Shown piece by piece: positions 24,370 through 36,303 of a stretch of 64,000 bases of DNA; the first letter of the stretch is position 1; each line of letters opens with the position of its first letter. The notes below the pieces were generated by a model. That model searched no databases. It was given only the letters and a program-made list of their open reading frames with translations, and was not told the DNA's origin. The stretch is from positions 3,906,001 through 3,970,000 of the forward strand of contig OZ059897.1 in assembly GCA_964057225.1 (NCBI GenBank). Direction: 5' to 3'. Source of the stretch: Auanema rhodensis (Eukaryota > Nematoda > Chromadorea > Rhabditida > Rhabditidae). Both the position numbers and the translations under genes were made by a program.

Positions 24370-25422
24370 GATGCGGATTTTTAAGCTGCGTTGATCTGTG
24401 TTATCAGATTTGAGTTAGCTTAAAAATGCACCGAGATATCAACTGATATATGTTCACACTTATATCCTCGATTTTCACCCTGAAGAAATGATTTTTTCGT
24501 TGAATAACATTGTCCATCGTCTTCGTCTTGAAAAAAGGAATCTAAAAACATCTACTTTTTGTGAAATTATTTATAAATTTTTCGGGAAAATTTTTGTCAA
24601 AATGTTTTTGGAAGCAATGTTGAGTGTACATGGGAACTCAACATACACTAATGCATTATTTTTCAAACGATCATAACTAATTTTTGTATAGAGCGTTTCT
24701 CAATGTAGTATAGTGCTGTCGATGCGGATTTTTAAGCTGCGTTGATCTGTGTTATCAGATTTGAGTTAGCTTAAAAATGCACCGAGATATCAACTGATAT
24801 ATGTTCACGCTTATATCCTCGATTTTCACACTGAAGAAATGATTTTTTCGTTGAATAACATTGTCCATCGTCTTCGTCTTGAAAAAAGGAATCTAAAAAC
24901 ATCTACTTTTTGTGAAATTATTTATAAATTTTTCGGGAAAATTTTTGTCAAAATGTTTTTGGAAGCAATGTTGAGTGTACATGGGAACTCAGCATACACT
25001 AATGCATTATTTTTCAAACGATCATAACTAATTTTTGTATAGAGCGTTTCTTAATGTAGTATAGTGCATTCGATGCGGATTTTTAAGCTGCGTTGATCTG
25101 TGTTATCAGATTTGAGTTATCTTAAAAATGCACCGAGATATCAACTGATATATGTTCACGCTTATATCCTCGATTTTCACCCTGAAGAAATGATTTTTTC
25201 GTTGAATAACATTCACCATCGTCTTCGTCTTGAAAAAAGAAATCTAAAAACATCTACTTTTTGTGAAATTATTTAGAAATTTTTCGGGAAAATTTTTGTC
25301 AAAATGTTTTTCGAAGCAATGTTGAGTGTACATGGGAACTCAACATACACTAATGCATTATTTTTCAAACGATCATAACTAATTTTTGTATTAAGCGTTT
25401 ATCAATGTAGTATAATGCATTC

Positions 25423-28230
25423 GATGCGGATTTTTAAGCTGCGTCGATCTCTGTTATCAGATTTGCGCTAGCTTGGAAATGCACCGAGATATCAACTGAT
25501 ATAGGTTCACACTTATATCCTCGATTTTCACCCTGAAGAATTAATTTTTTCGTTGAATAACATTGTCCATCGTCTTTGCCTTGAAAAAAGGAATCTAAAA
25601 ACATCTACTTTTTGTGAAATTATTTAGAAATTTTTCGGGAAAATTTTTGTCACAATGTTTTTGGAAGCAATGTTGAGTGTACATGGGAACTCAGCATACA
25701 CTAATGCATTATTTTTCAAACGATCATAACTAATTTTTGTATAGAGCGTTTCTCAATGTAGTATAGTGCTGTCGATGCGGATTTTTAAGCTGCGTTGATC
25801 TGTGTTATCAGATTTGAGTTAGCTTAAAAATGCACCGAGATATCAACTGATATAGGTTCACACTTATATCCTCGATTTTCACCCTGAAGAATTAATTTTT
25901 TCGTTGAATAACATTGTCCATCGTCTTTGCCTTGAAAAAAGGAATCTAAAAACATCTACTTTTTGTGAAATTATTTAGAAATTTTTCGGGAAAATTTTTG
26001 TCAAAATGTTTTTGGAAGCAATGTTGAGTGTACATGGGAACTCAACATACACTAATGCATTATTTTTCAAACGATCATAACTAATTTTTGTATAGAGCGT
26101 TTCTCAATGTAGTATAGTGCATTCGATGCGGATTTTTAAGCTGCGTTGATCTGTGTTATTAGATTTGAGTTATCTTAAAAATGCACCGAGATATCAACTG
26201 ATATATGTTCACGCTTATATCCTCGATTTTCACCCTGAAGAAATGATTTTTTCGTTGAATAACATTTACCATCGTCTTCGTCTTGAAAAAAGGAATCTAA
26301 AAACATCTACTTTTTGTGAAATTATTTAGAAATTTTTCGGGAAAATTTTTGTCAAAATGTTTTTGGAAGCAATGTTGAGTGTACATGGGAACTCAACATA
26401 CACTAATGCATTATTTTTCAAACGATCATAACTAATTTTTGTATTAAGCGTTTATCAATGTAGTATAGTGCATTCGATGCGGATTTTTAAGCTGCGTTGA
26501 TCTGTGTTATCAGATTTGAGTTAGCTTAAAAATGCACCGAGATATCAACTGATATATGTTCACGCTTATATCCTCGATTTTCACCCTGAAGAAATGATTT
26601 TTTCGTTGAATAACATTGTCCATCGTCTTCGTCTTGAAAAAAGGAATCTAAAAACATCTACTCTTTGTGAAATTATTTAGAAATTTTTCGGGAAAATTTT
26701 TGTCAAAATGTTTTTGGAAGCAATGTTGAGTGTACATGGGAACTCAACATACACTAATGCATTATTTTTCAAACGATCATAACTAATTTTTGTATTAAGC
26801 GTTTATCAATGTAGTATAGTGCATTCGATGCGGATTTTTAAGCTGCGTCGATCTGTGTTATCAGATTTGCGCTAGCTTAAAAATGCACCGAGATATCAAC
26901 TCATATAGGTTCACACTTATATCCTCGATTTTCACCCTGAAGAATTAATTTTTTCGTTGAATAACATTGTCCATCGTCTTTGCCTTGAAAAAAGGAATCT
27001 AAAAACATCTACTTTTTGTGAAATTATTTAGAAATTTTTCGGGAAAATTTTTGTCACAATGTTTTTGGAAGCAATGTTGAGTGTACATGGGAACTCAGCA
27101 TACACTAATGCATTATTTTTCAAACGATCATAACTAATTTTTGTATAGAGCGTTTCTCAATGTAGTATAGTGCTGTCGATGCGGATTTTTAAGCTGCGTT
27201 GATCTGTGTTATCAGATTTGAGTTAGCTTAAAAATGCACCGAGATATCAACTGATATATGTTCACGCTTATATCCTCGATTTTCACACTGAAGAAATGAT
27301 TTTTTCGTTGAATAACATTGTCCATCGTCTTCGTCTTGAAAAAAGGAATCTAAAAACATCTACTTTTTGTGAAATTATTTATAAATTTTTCGGGAAAATT
27401 TTTGTCAAAATGTTTTTGGAAGCAATGTTGAGTGTACATGGGAACTCAACATACACTAATGCATTATTTTTCAAACGATCATAACTAATTTTTGTATAGA
27501 GCGTTTCTCAATGTAGTATAGTGCATTCGATGCGGATTTTTAAGCTGCGTTGATCTGTGTTATCAGATTTGAGTTAGCTTAAAAATGCACCGAGATATCA
27601 ACTGATATATGTTCACACTTATATCCTCGATTTTCACCCTGAAGAAATGATTTTTTCGTTGAAAAACATTGTCCATCGTATTCGTCTTGAAAAAAGGAAT
27701 CTAAAAACATCTACTTTTTGTGAAATTAATTAGAAATTTTTCGGGAAAATTTTTGTCAAAATGTTTTTGGAAGCAATGTTGAGTGTACATGGGAACTCAA
27801 CATACACTAATGCATTATTTTTCAAACGATCATAACTAATTTTTGTATAGAGCGTTTCTCAATGTAGTATAGTGCTGTCGATGCGGATTTTCAAGCTGCG
27901 TTGATCTGTGTTATCAGATTTGAGTTAGCTTAAAAATGCACCGAGATATCAACTGATATATGTTCACGCTTATATCCTCGATTTTCACACTGAAGAAATG
28001 ATTTTTTCGTTGAATAACATTGTCCATCGTCTTCGTCTTGAAAAAAGGAATCTAAAAACATCTACTTTTTGTGAAATTATTTATAAATTTTTCGGGAAAA
28101 TTTTTGTCAAAATGTTTTTGGAAGCAATGTTGAGTGTACATGGGAACTCAGCATACACTAATGCATTATTTTTCAAACGATCATAACTAGTTTTTGTATA
28201 GAGCGTTTCTCAATGTAGTATAGTGCATTC
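25423..28230 (+). repeat. Second eight-monomer unit E-F-C'-D-G-A-H-A (2808 bp)
   Basis: Same length and monomer order as 18402-21209. Private changes include TTAGATTTG (about 26160) in the C' monomer, CTACTCTTTG (about 26659) in D, and TTTTCAAG (C at 27892) in the last A. Its last four monomers were then duplicated again downstream. Confidence 0.8.
26827..28230 (+). repeat. Four-monomer unit G-A-H-A, copy 1 (1404 bp)
   Basis: Order G, A (CTCAAC), H, A (CTCAGC, TAGTTTTTG tail). The last A carries a private C at 27892 (GATTTTCAAGC instead of GATTTTTAAGC). The next copy has the same C exactly 1404 bp downstream, which dates the duplication after that mutation. Confidence 0.88.
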
Positions 28231-29634
28231 GATGCGGATTTTTAAGCTGCGTCGATCTGTGTTATCAGATTTGCGCTAGCTTAAAAATGCACCGAGATAT
28301 CAACTCATATAGGTTCACACTTATATCCTCGATTTTCACCCTGAAGAATTAATTTTTTCGTTGAATAACATTGTCCATCGTCTTTGCCTTGAAAAAAGGA
28401 ATCTAAAAACATCTACTTTTTGTGAAATTATTTAGAAATTTTTCGGGAAAATTTTTGTCACAATGTTTTTGGAAGCAATGTTGAGTGTACATGGGAACTC
28501 AGCATACACTAATGCATTATTTTTCAAACGATCATAACTAATTTTTGTATAGAGCGTTTCTCAATGTAGTATAGTGCTGTCGATGCGGATTTTTAAGCTG
28601 CGTTGATCTGTGTTATCAGATTTGAGTTAGCTTAAAAATGCACCGAGATATCAACTGATATATGTTCACGCTTATATCCTCGATTTTCACACTGAAGAAA
28701 TGATTTTTTCGTTGAATAACATTGTCCATCGTCTTCGTCTTGAAAAAAGGAATCTAAAAACATCTACTTTTTGTGAAATTATTTATAAATTTTTCGGGAA
28801 AATTTTTGTCAAAATGTTTTTGGAAGCAATGTTGAGTGTACATGGGAACTCAACATACACTAATGCATTATTTTTCAAACGATCATAACTAATTTTTGTA
28901 TAGAGCGTTTCTCAATGTAGTATAGTGCATTCGATGCGGATTTTTAAGCTGCGTTGATCTGTGTTATCAGATTTGAGTTAGCTTAAAAATGCACCGAGAT
29001 ATCAACTGATATATGTTCACACTTATATCCTCGATTTTCACCCTGAAGAAATGATTTTTTCGTTGAAAAACATTGTCCATCGTATTCGTCTTGAAAAAAG
29101 GAATCTAAAAACATCTACTTTTTGTGAAATTAATTAGAAATTTTTCGGGAAAATTTTTGTCAAAATGTTTTTGGAAGCAATGTTGAGTGTACATGGGAAC
29201 TCAACATACACTAATGCATTATTTTTCAAACGATCATAACTAATTTTTGTATAGAGCGTTTCTCAATGTAGTATAGTGCTGTCGATGCGGATTTTCAAGC
29301 TGCGTTGATCTGTGTTATCAGATTTGAGTTAGCTTAAAAATGCACCGAGATATCAACTGATATATGTTCACGCTTATATCCTCGATTTTCACACTGAAGA
29401 AATGATTTTTTCGTTGAATAACATTGTCCATCGTCTTCGTCTTGAAAAAAGGAATCTAAAAACATCTACTTTTTGTGAAATTATTTATAAATTTTTCGGG
29501 AAAATTTTTGTCAAAATGTTTTTGGAAGCAATGTTGAGTGTACATGGGAACTCAGCATACACTAATGCATTATTTTTCAAACGATCATAACTAGTTTTTG
29601 TATAGAGCGTTTCTCAATGTAGTATAGTGCATTC
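28231..29634 (+). repeat. Four-monomer unit G-A-H-A, copy 2 (1404 bp)
   Basis: Tandem copy of 26827-28230 with the shared private C at 29296. It is followed by B, A, H, I, the normal continuation of the cassette, so only the four monomers were duplicated. Confidence 0.88.
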
Positions 29635-32442
29635 GATGCGGATTTTTAAGCTGCGTTGATCTGTGTTATCAGATTTGAGTTAGCTTAAAAATGCACCGAG
29701 ATATCAACTGATATATGTTCACACTTATATCCTCGATTTTCACCCTGAAGAAATGATTTTTTCGTTGAATAACATTGTCCATCGTCTTCGTCTTGAAAAA
29801 AGGAATCTAAAAACATCTACTTTTTGTGAAATTATTTATAAATTTTTCGGGAAAATTTTTGTCAAAATGTTTTTGGAAGCAATGTTGAGTGTACATGGGA
29901 ACTCAACATACACTAATGCATTATTTTTCAAACGATCATAACTAATTTTTGTATAGAGCGTTTCTCAATGTAGTATAGTGCTGTCGATGCGGATTTTTAA
30001 GCTGCGTTGATCTGTGTTATCAGATTTGAGTTAGCTTAAAAATGCACCGAGATATCAACTGATATATGTTCACGCTTATATCCTCGATTTTCACACTGAA
30101 GAAATGATTTTTTCGTTGAATAACATTGTCCATCGTCTTCGTCTTGAAAAAAGGAATCTAAAAACATCTACTTTTTGTGAAATTATTTATAAATTTTTCG
30201 GGAAAATTTTTGTCAAAATGTTTTTGGAAGCAATGTTGAGTGTACATGGGAACTCAGCATACACTAATGCATTATTTTTCAAACGATCATAACTAATTTT
30301 TGTATAGAGCGTTTCTCAATGTAGTATAGTGCATTCGATGCGGATTTTTAAGCTGCGTTGATCTGTGTTATCAGATTTGAGTTAGCTTAAAAATGCACCG
30401 AGATATCAACTGATATATGTTCACACTTATATCCTCGATTTTCACCCTGAAGAAATGATTTTTTCGTTGAAAAACATTGTCCATCGTATTCGTCTTGAAA
30501 AAAGGAATCTAAAAACATCTACTTTTTGTGAAATTAATTAGAAATTTTTCGGGAAAATTTTTGTCAAAATGTTTTTGGAAGCAATGTTTAGTGTACATGG
30601 GAACTCAACATACACTAATGCATTATTTTTCAAACGATCATAACTAATTTTTGTATAGAGCGTTTCTCAATGTAGTATAGTGCTGTCGATGCGGATTTTT
30701 AAGCTGCGTTGATCTGTGTTATCAGATTTGAGTTAGCTTAAAAATGCACCGAGATATCAACTGATATATGGTCACGCTTATATCCTCGATTTTCACCCTG
30801 AAGAAATGATTTTTTCGTTGAATAACATTGTCCATCGTCTTTGTCTTGAAAAAAGGAATCTAAAAACATCTACTTTTTGTGAAATTATTTAGAAATTTTT
30901 CGGGAAAATTTTTGTCAAAATGTTTTTGGAAGCAATGTTGAGTGTACATGGGAACTCAACATACACTAATGCATTATTTTTCAAACGATCATAACTAATT
31001 TTTGTATTAAGCGTTTATCAATGTAGTATAGTGCATTCGATGCGGATTTTTAAGCTGCGTCGATCTGTGTTATCAGATTTGCGCTAGCTTGAAAATGCAC
31101 CGAGATATCAACTGATATAGGTTCACACTTATATCCTCGATTTTCACCCTGAAGAATTAATTTTTTCGTTGAATAACATTGTCCATCGTCTTTGCCTTGA
31201 AAAAAGGAATCTAAAAACATCTACTTTTTGTGAAATTATTTAGAAATTTTTCGGGAAAATTTTTGTCACAATGTTTTTGGAAGCAATATTGAGTGTACAT
31301 GGGAACTCAGCATACACTAATGCATTATTTTTCAAACGATCATAACTAATTTTTGTATAGAGCGTTTCTCAATGTAGTATAGTGCTGTCGATGCGGATTT
31401 TTAAGCTGCGTTGATCTGTGTTATCAGATTTGAGTTGGCTTAAAAATGCACCGAGATATCAACTGATATATGTTCACGCTTATATCCTCGATTTTCACAC
31501 TGAAGAAATGATTTTTTCGTTGAATAACATTGTCCATCGTCTTCGTCTTGAAAAAAGGAATCTAAAAACATCTACTTTTTGTGAAATTATTTATAAATTT
31601 TTCGGGAAAATTTTTGTCAAAATGTTTTTGGAAGCAATGTTGAGTGTACATGGGAACTCAACATACACTAATGCATTATTTTTCAAACGATCATAACTAA
31701 TTTTTGTATTAAGCGTTTATCAATGTAGTATAGTGCATTCGATGCGGATTTTTAAGCTGCGTCGATCTGTGTTATCAGATTTGCGCTAGCTTGAAAATGC
31801 ACCGAGATATCAACTGATATAGGTTCACACTTATATCCTCGATTTTCACCCTGAAGAATTAATTTTTTCGTTGAATAACATTGTCCATCGTCTTTGCCTT
31901 GAAAAAAGGAATCTAAAAACATCTACTTTTTGTGAAATTATTTAGAAATTTTTCGGGAAAATTTTTGTCACAATGTTTTTGGAAGCAATGTTGAGTGTAC
32001 ATGGGAACTCAACATACACTAATGCATTATTTTTCAAACGATCATAACTAATTTTTGTATAGAACGTTTCTCAATGTAGTATAGTGCATTCGATGCGGAT
32101 TTTTAAGCTGCGTTGATCTGTGTTATCAGATTTGAGTTAGCTTAAAAATGCACCGAGATATCAACTGATATATGTTCACGCTTATATCCTCGATTTTCAC
32201 ACTGAAGAAATGATTTTTTCGTTGAATAACATTGTCCATCGTCTTCGTCTTGAAAAAAGGAATCTAAAAACATCTACTTTTTGTGAAATTATTCATAAAT
32301 TTTTCGGGAAAATTTTTGTCAAAATGTTTTTGGAAGCAATGTTGAGTGTACATGGGAACTCAACATACACTAATGCATTATTTTTCAAACGATCATAACT
32401 AATTTTTGTATTAAGCGTTTATCAATGTAGTATAGTGCATTC

Positions 32443-33493
32443 GATGCGGATTTTTAAGCTGCGTCGATCTGTGTTATCAGATTTGCGCTAGCTTGAAAAT
32501 GCACCGAGATATCAACTGATATAGGTTCACACTTATATCCTCGATTTTCACCCTGAAGAATTAATTTTTTCGTTGAATAACATTGTCCACCGTCTTCGTC
32601 TCGAAAAAAGGAATCTAAAAACATCTACTTTTTGTGAAATTATTTAGAAATTTTTCGGGAAAATTTTTGTCAAAATGTTTTTGGAAGCAATGTTGAGTGT
32701 ACATGGGAACTCAACATACACTAATGCATTATTTTTCATACGATCATAACTAATTTTTGTATAAAGCGTTTCTCAATGTAGTATAGTGCATTCGATGCGG
32801 ATTTTTAAGCTGCGTTGATCTGTGTTATCAGATTTGAGTTAACTTAAAAATGCACCGAGATATCAACTGATATATGTTCACACTTATATCCTCGATTTTC
32901 ACCCTGAAGAAATGATTTTTTCGTTGAAAAACATTGTCCATCGTATTGGTCTTGAAAAAAGGAATCTAAAAACATCTACTTTTTGTGAAATTATTTAGAA
33001 ATTTTTCGGGAAAATTTTTGTCAAAATGTTTTTGGAAGCAATGTGAGTGTACATGGGAACTCAACATACACTAATGCATTATTTTTCAAACGATCATAAC
33101 TAATTTTTGTATAGAGCGTTTCTCAATGTAGTATAGTGCATTCGATGCGGATTTTTAAGCTGCGTTGATCTGTGTTATCAGATTTGAGTTAACTTAAAAA
33201 TGCACCGAGATATCAACTGATATATGTTCACACTTATATCCTCGATTTTCACCCTGAAGAAATGATTTTTTCGTTGAAAAACATTGTCCATCGTATTGGT
33301 CTTGAAAAAAGGAATCTAAAAACATCTACTTTTTGTGAAATTATTTAGAAATTTTTCGGGAAAATTTTTGTCAAAATGTTTTTGGAAGCAATGTGAGTGT
33401 ACATGGGAACTCAACATACACTAATGCATTATTTTTCAAACGATCATAACTAATTTTTGTATGGAGCGTTTCTCAATGTAGTATAGTGCATTC
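32443..33493 (+). repeat. Transition between left and middle array domains
   Basis: Three monomers. The first (32443-32793) is J on the left but has CACCGTCTTCGTCTCG, CTCAAC, CATACGATCAT and a TATAAAGCG tail, a combination otherwise seen only beyond 54 kb. The next two (32794-33143 and 33144-33493) are 350 bp each. They share GAGTTAACTT, CGTATTGGTC and the one-base deletion GCAATGTGAGTG. By eye they differ only near the 3' end (TATAGAGCG against TATGGAGCG). This is where TATAAA-type monomers stop and the TATGGAGCG class begins. Confidence 0.8.
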
Positions 33494-34196
33494 GATGCGG
33501 ATTTTTAAGCTGCGTTGATCTGTGTTATCAGATTTGCGCTAGCTTAAAAATGCACCGAGTAATCAACTGATATAGGTTCACACTTATATCCTCGATTTTC
33601 ACCCTGAAGAATTAATTTTTTTCGTTGAATAACATTGTCCATCGTCTTTGCCTTAAAAAAAGAAATCTAAAAACTCCTACTTTTTGTGAAATTATTTAGA
33701 AATTTTTCGGGAAAATTTTTGTCACAATGTTTTTGGAAGCAATGTTGAGTGTACATGGGAACTCAGCATACACTAATGCATTATTTTTCAAACGATCATA
33801 ACTAATTTTTGTATGGAGCGTTTCTCAATGTAGTATAGTGCATTCGATGCGGATTTTTAAGCTGCGTTGATCTGTGTTATCAGATTTGCGCTAGCTTAAA
33901 AATGCACCGAGTAATCAACTGATATAGGTTCACACTTATATCCTCGATTTTCACCCTGAAGAATTAATTTTTTCGTTGAATAACATTGTCCATCGTCTTT
34001 GCCTTGAAAAAAGAAATCTAAAAACTCCTACTTTTTGTGAAATTATTTAGAAATTTTTCGGGAAAATTTTTGTCACAATGTTTTTGGAAGCAATGTTGAG
34101 TGTACATGGGAACTCAGCATACACTAATGCATTATTTTTCAAACGATCATAACTAATTTTTGTATAGAGCGTTTCTCAATGTAGTATAGTGCATTC

Positions 34197-36303
34197 GATG
34201 CGGATTTTTAAGCTGCGTCGATCTGTGTTATCAGATTTGAGTTAGCTTAAAAATGCACCGAGATATCAACTGATATATGTTCACACTTATATCCTCGATT
34301 TTCACCCTGAAGAAATGATTTTTTCGTTGAAAAACATTGTCCATCGTATTGGTCTTGAAAAAAGGAATCTAAAAACATCTACTTTTTGTGAAATTATTTA
34401 GAAATTTTTCGGGAAAATTTTTGTCAAAATGTTTTTGGAAGCAATGTTGAGTGTACATGGGAACTCAACATACACTAATGCATTATTTTTCAAACGATCA
34501 TAACTAATTTTTGTATGGAGCGTTTCTCAATGTAGTATAGTGCATTCGATGCGGATTTTTAAGCTGCGTTGATCTGTGTTATCAGATTTGCGCTAGCTTA
34601 AAAATGCACCGAGTAATCAACTGATATAGGTTCACACTTATATCCTCGATTTTCACCCTGAAGAATTAATTTTTTTCGTTGAATAACATTGTCCATCGTC
34701 TTTGCCTTAAAAAAAGAAATCTAAAAACTCCTACTTTTTGTGAAATTATTTAGAAATTTTTCGGGAAAATTTTTGTCACAATGTTTTTGGAAGCAATGTT
34801 GAGTGTACATGGGAACTCAGCATACACTAATGCATTATTTTTCAAACGATCATAACTAATTTTTGTATGGAGCGTTTCTCAATGTAGTATAGTGCATTCG
34901 ATGCGGATTTTTAAGCTGCGTTGATCTGTGTTATCAGATTTGCGCTAGCTTAAAAATGCACCGAGTAATCAACTGATATAGGTTCACACTTATATCCTCG
35001 ATTTTCACCCTGAAGAATTAATTTTTTCGTTGAATAACATTGTCCATCGTCTTTGCCTTGAAAAAAGAAATCTAAAAACTCCTACTTTTTGTGAAATTAT
35101 TTAGAAATTTTTCGGGAAAATTTTTGTCACAATGTTTTTGGAAGCAATGTTGAGTGTACATGGGAACTCAGCATACACTAATGCATTATTTTTCAAACGA
35201 TCATAACTAATTTTTGTATAGAGCGTTTCTCAATGTAGTATAGTGCATTCGATGCGGATTTTTAAGCTGCGTCGATCTGTGTTATCAGATTTGCGCTAGC
35301 TTAAAAATGCACCGAGATATCAACTGATATATGTTCACACTTATATCCTCGATTTTCACCCTGAAGAAATGATTTTTTCGTTGAAAAACATTGTCCATCG
35401 TATTCGTCTTGAAAAAAAGAATCTAAAAACATCTACTTTTTGTGAAATTATTCAGAAATTTTTCGGGAAAATTTTTGTCAAAATGTTTTTGGAAGCAATG
35501 TTGAGTGTACATGGGAACTCAACATACACTAATGCATTATTTTTCAAACGATCATAACTTATTTTTGTATGGAGCGTTTCTCAATGTAGTATAGTGCATT
35601 CGATGCGGATTTTTAAGCTGCGTTGATCTGTGTTATCAGATTTGCGCTAGCTTAAAAATGCACCGAGTAATCAACTGATATAGGTTCACACTTATATCCT
35701 CGATTTTCACCCTGAAGAAATGATTTTTTCGTTGAATAACATTGTCCATCGTCTTCGTCTTGAAAAAAGGAATCTAAAAACATCTACTTTTTGTGAAATT
35801 ATTTAGAAATTTTTCGGGAAAATTTTTGTCAAAATGTTTTTGGAAGCAATGTTGAGTGTACATGGGAACTCAACATACACTAATGCATTATTTTTCAAAC
35901 GATCATAACTAATTTTTGTATGGAGCGTTTCTCAATGTAGTATAGTGCATTCGATGCGGATTTTTAAGCTGCGTTGATCTGTGTTATCAGATTTGCGCTA
36001 GCTTAAAAATGCACCGAGTAATCAACTGATATAGGTTCACACTTATATCCTCGATTTTCACCCTGAAGAATTAATTTTTTCGTTGAATAACATTGTCCAT
36101 CGTCTTTGCCTTGAAAAAAGAAATCTAAAAACTCCTACTTTTTGTGAAATTATTTAGAAATTTTTCGGGAAAATTTTTGTCACAATGTTTTTGGAAGCAA
36201 TGTTGAGTGTACATGGGAACTCAGCATACACTAATGCATTATTTTTCAAACGATCATAACTAATTTTTGTATAGAGCGTTTCTCAATGTAGTATAGTGCA
36301 TTC
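34197..36303 (+). repeat. Six-monomer unit M-K-K'-N-P-K' (2107 bp)
   Basis: The next M starts 2107 bp later, and N monomers at about 35251 and 37358 are also 2107 bp apart, so the period is supported by two landmarks. The extra base comes from the longer T run in K. The following unit (36304-39464) is an expanded nine-monomer form of this one. Confidence 0.75.

Larger units (their letters stand above)
1..32442 (+). repeat. Left array domain: A/B/C/D/E/F/G/H/I/J monomer types
   Basis: About 92 monomers share a set of types that is scarce or absent to the right. The clearest domain marker is TATAAA or CATAAA in place of TAGAAA near monomer base 203; it is last seen at about 32290. Main types: A has GCTGTCG before the start, TTCACGCTT, CACACTG and TATAAA. 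H has GAAAAACATT, CGTATTCG and TTAATTAG. E has CGATCTCTG with GCGCTAGCTTGG. F has ATATAGG with GAATTAAT after GCTGTCG. C and C' have GAGTTATCTT, usually with CATTTACC. D has TTCACGCTT and CACCCTG and a tail of TTAAGCGTTTATC. G has ACTCATATAGG. I has ATGGTCACG. J has GCGCTAGCTTGAAAATG. A recurs at every second position over long stretches (12, 14, 16; 58, 60, 62; 82, 84, 86), so a dimer-like rhythm lies beneath the larger units. Confidence 0.85.
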
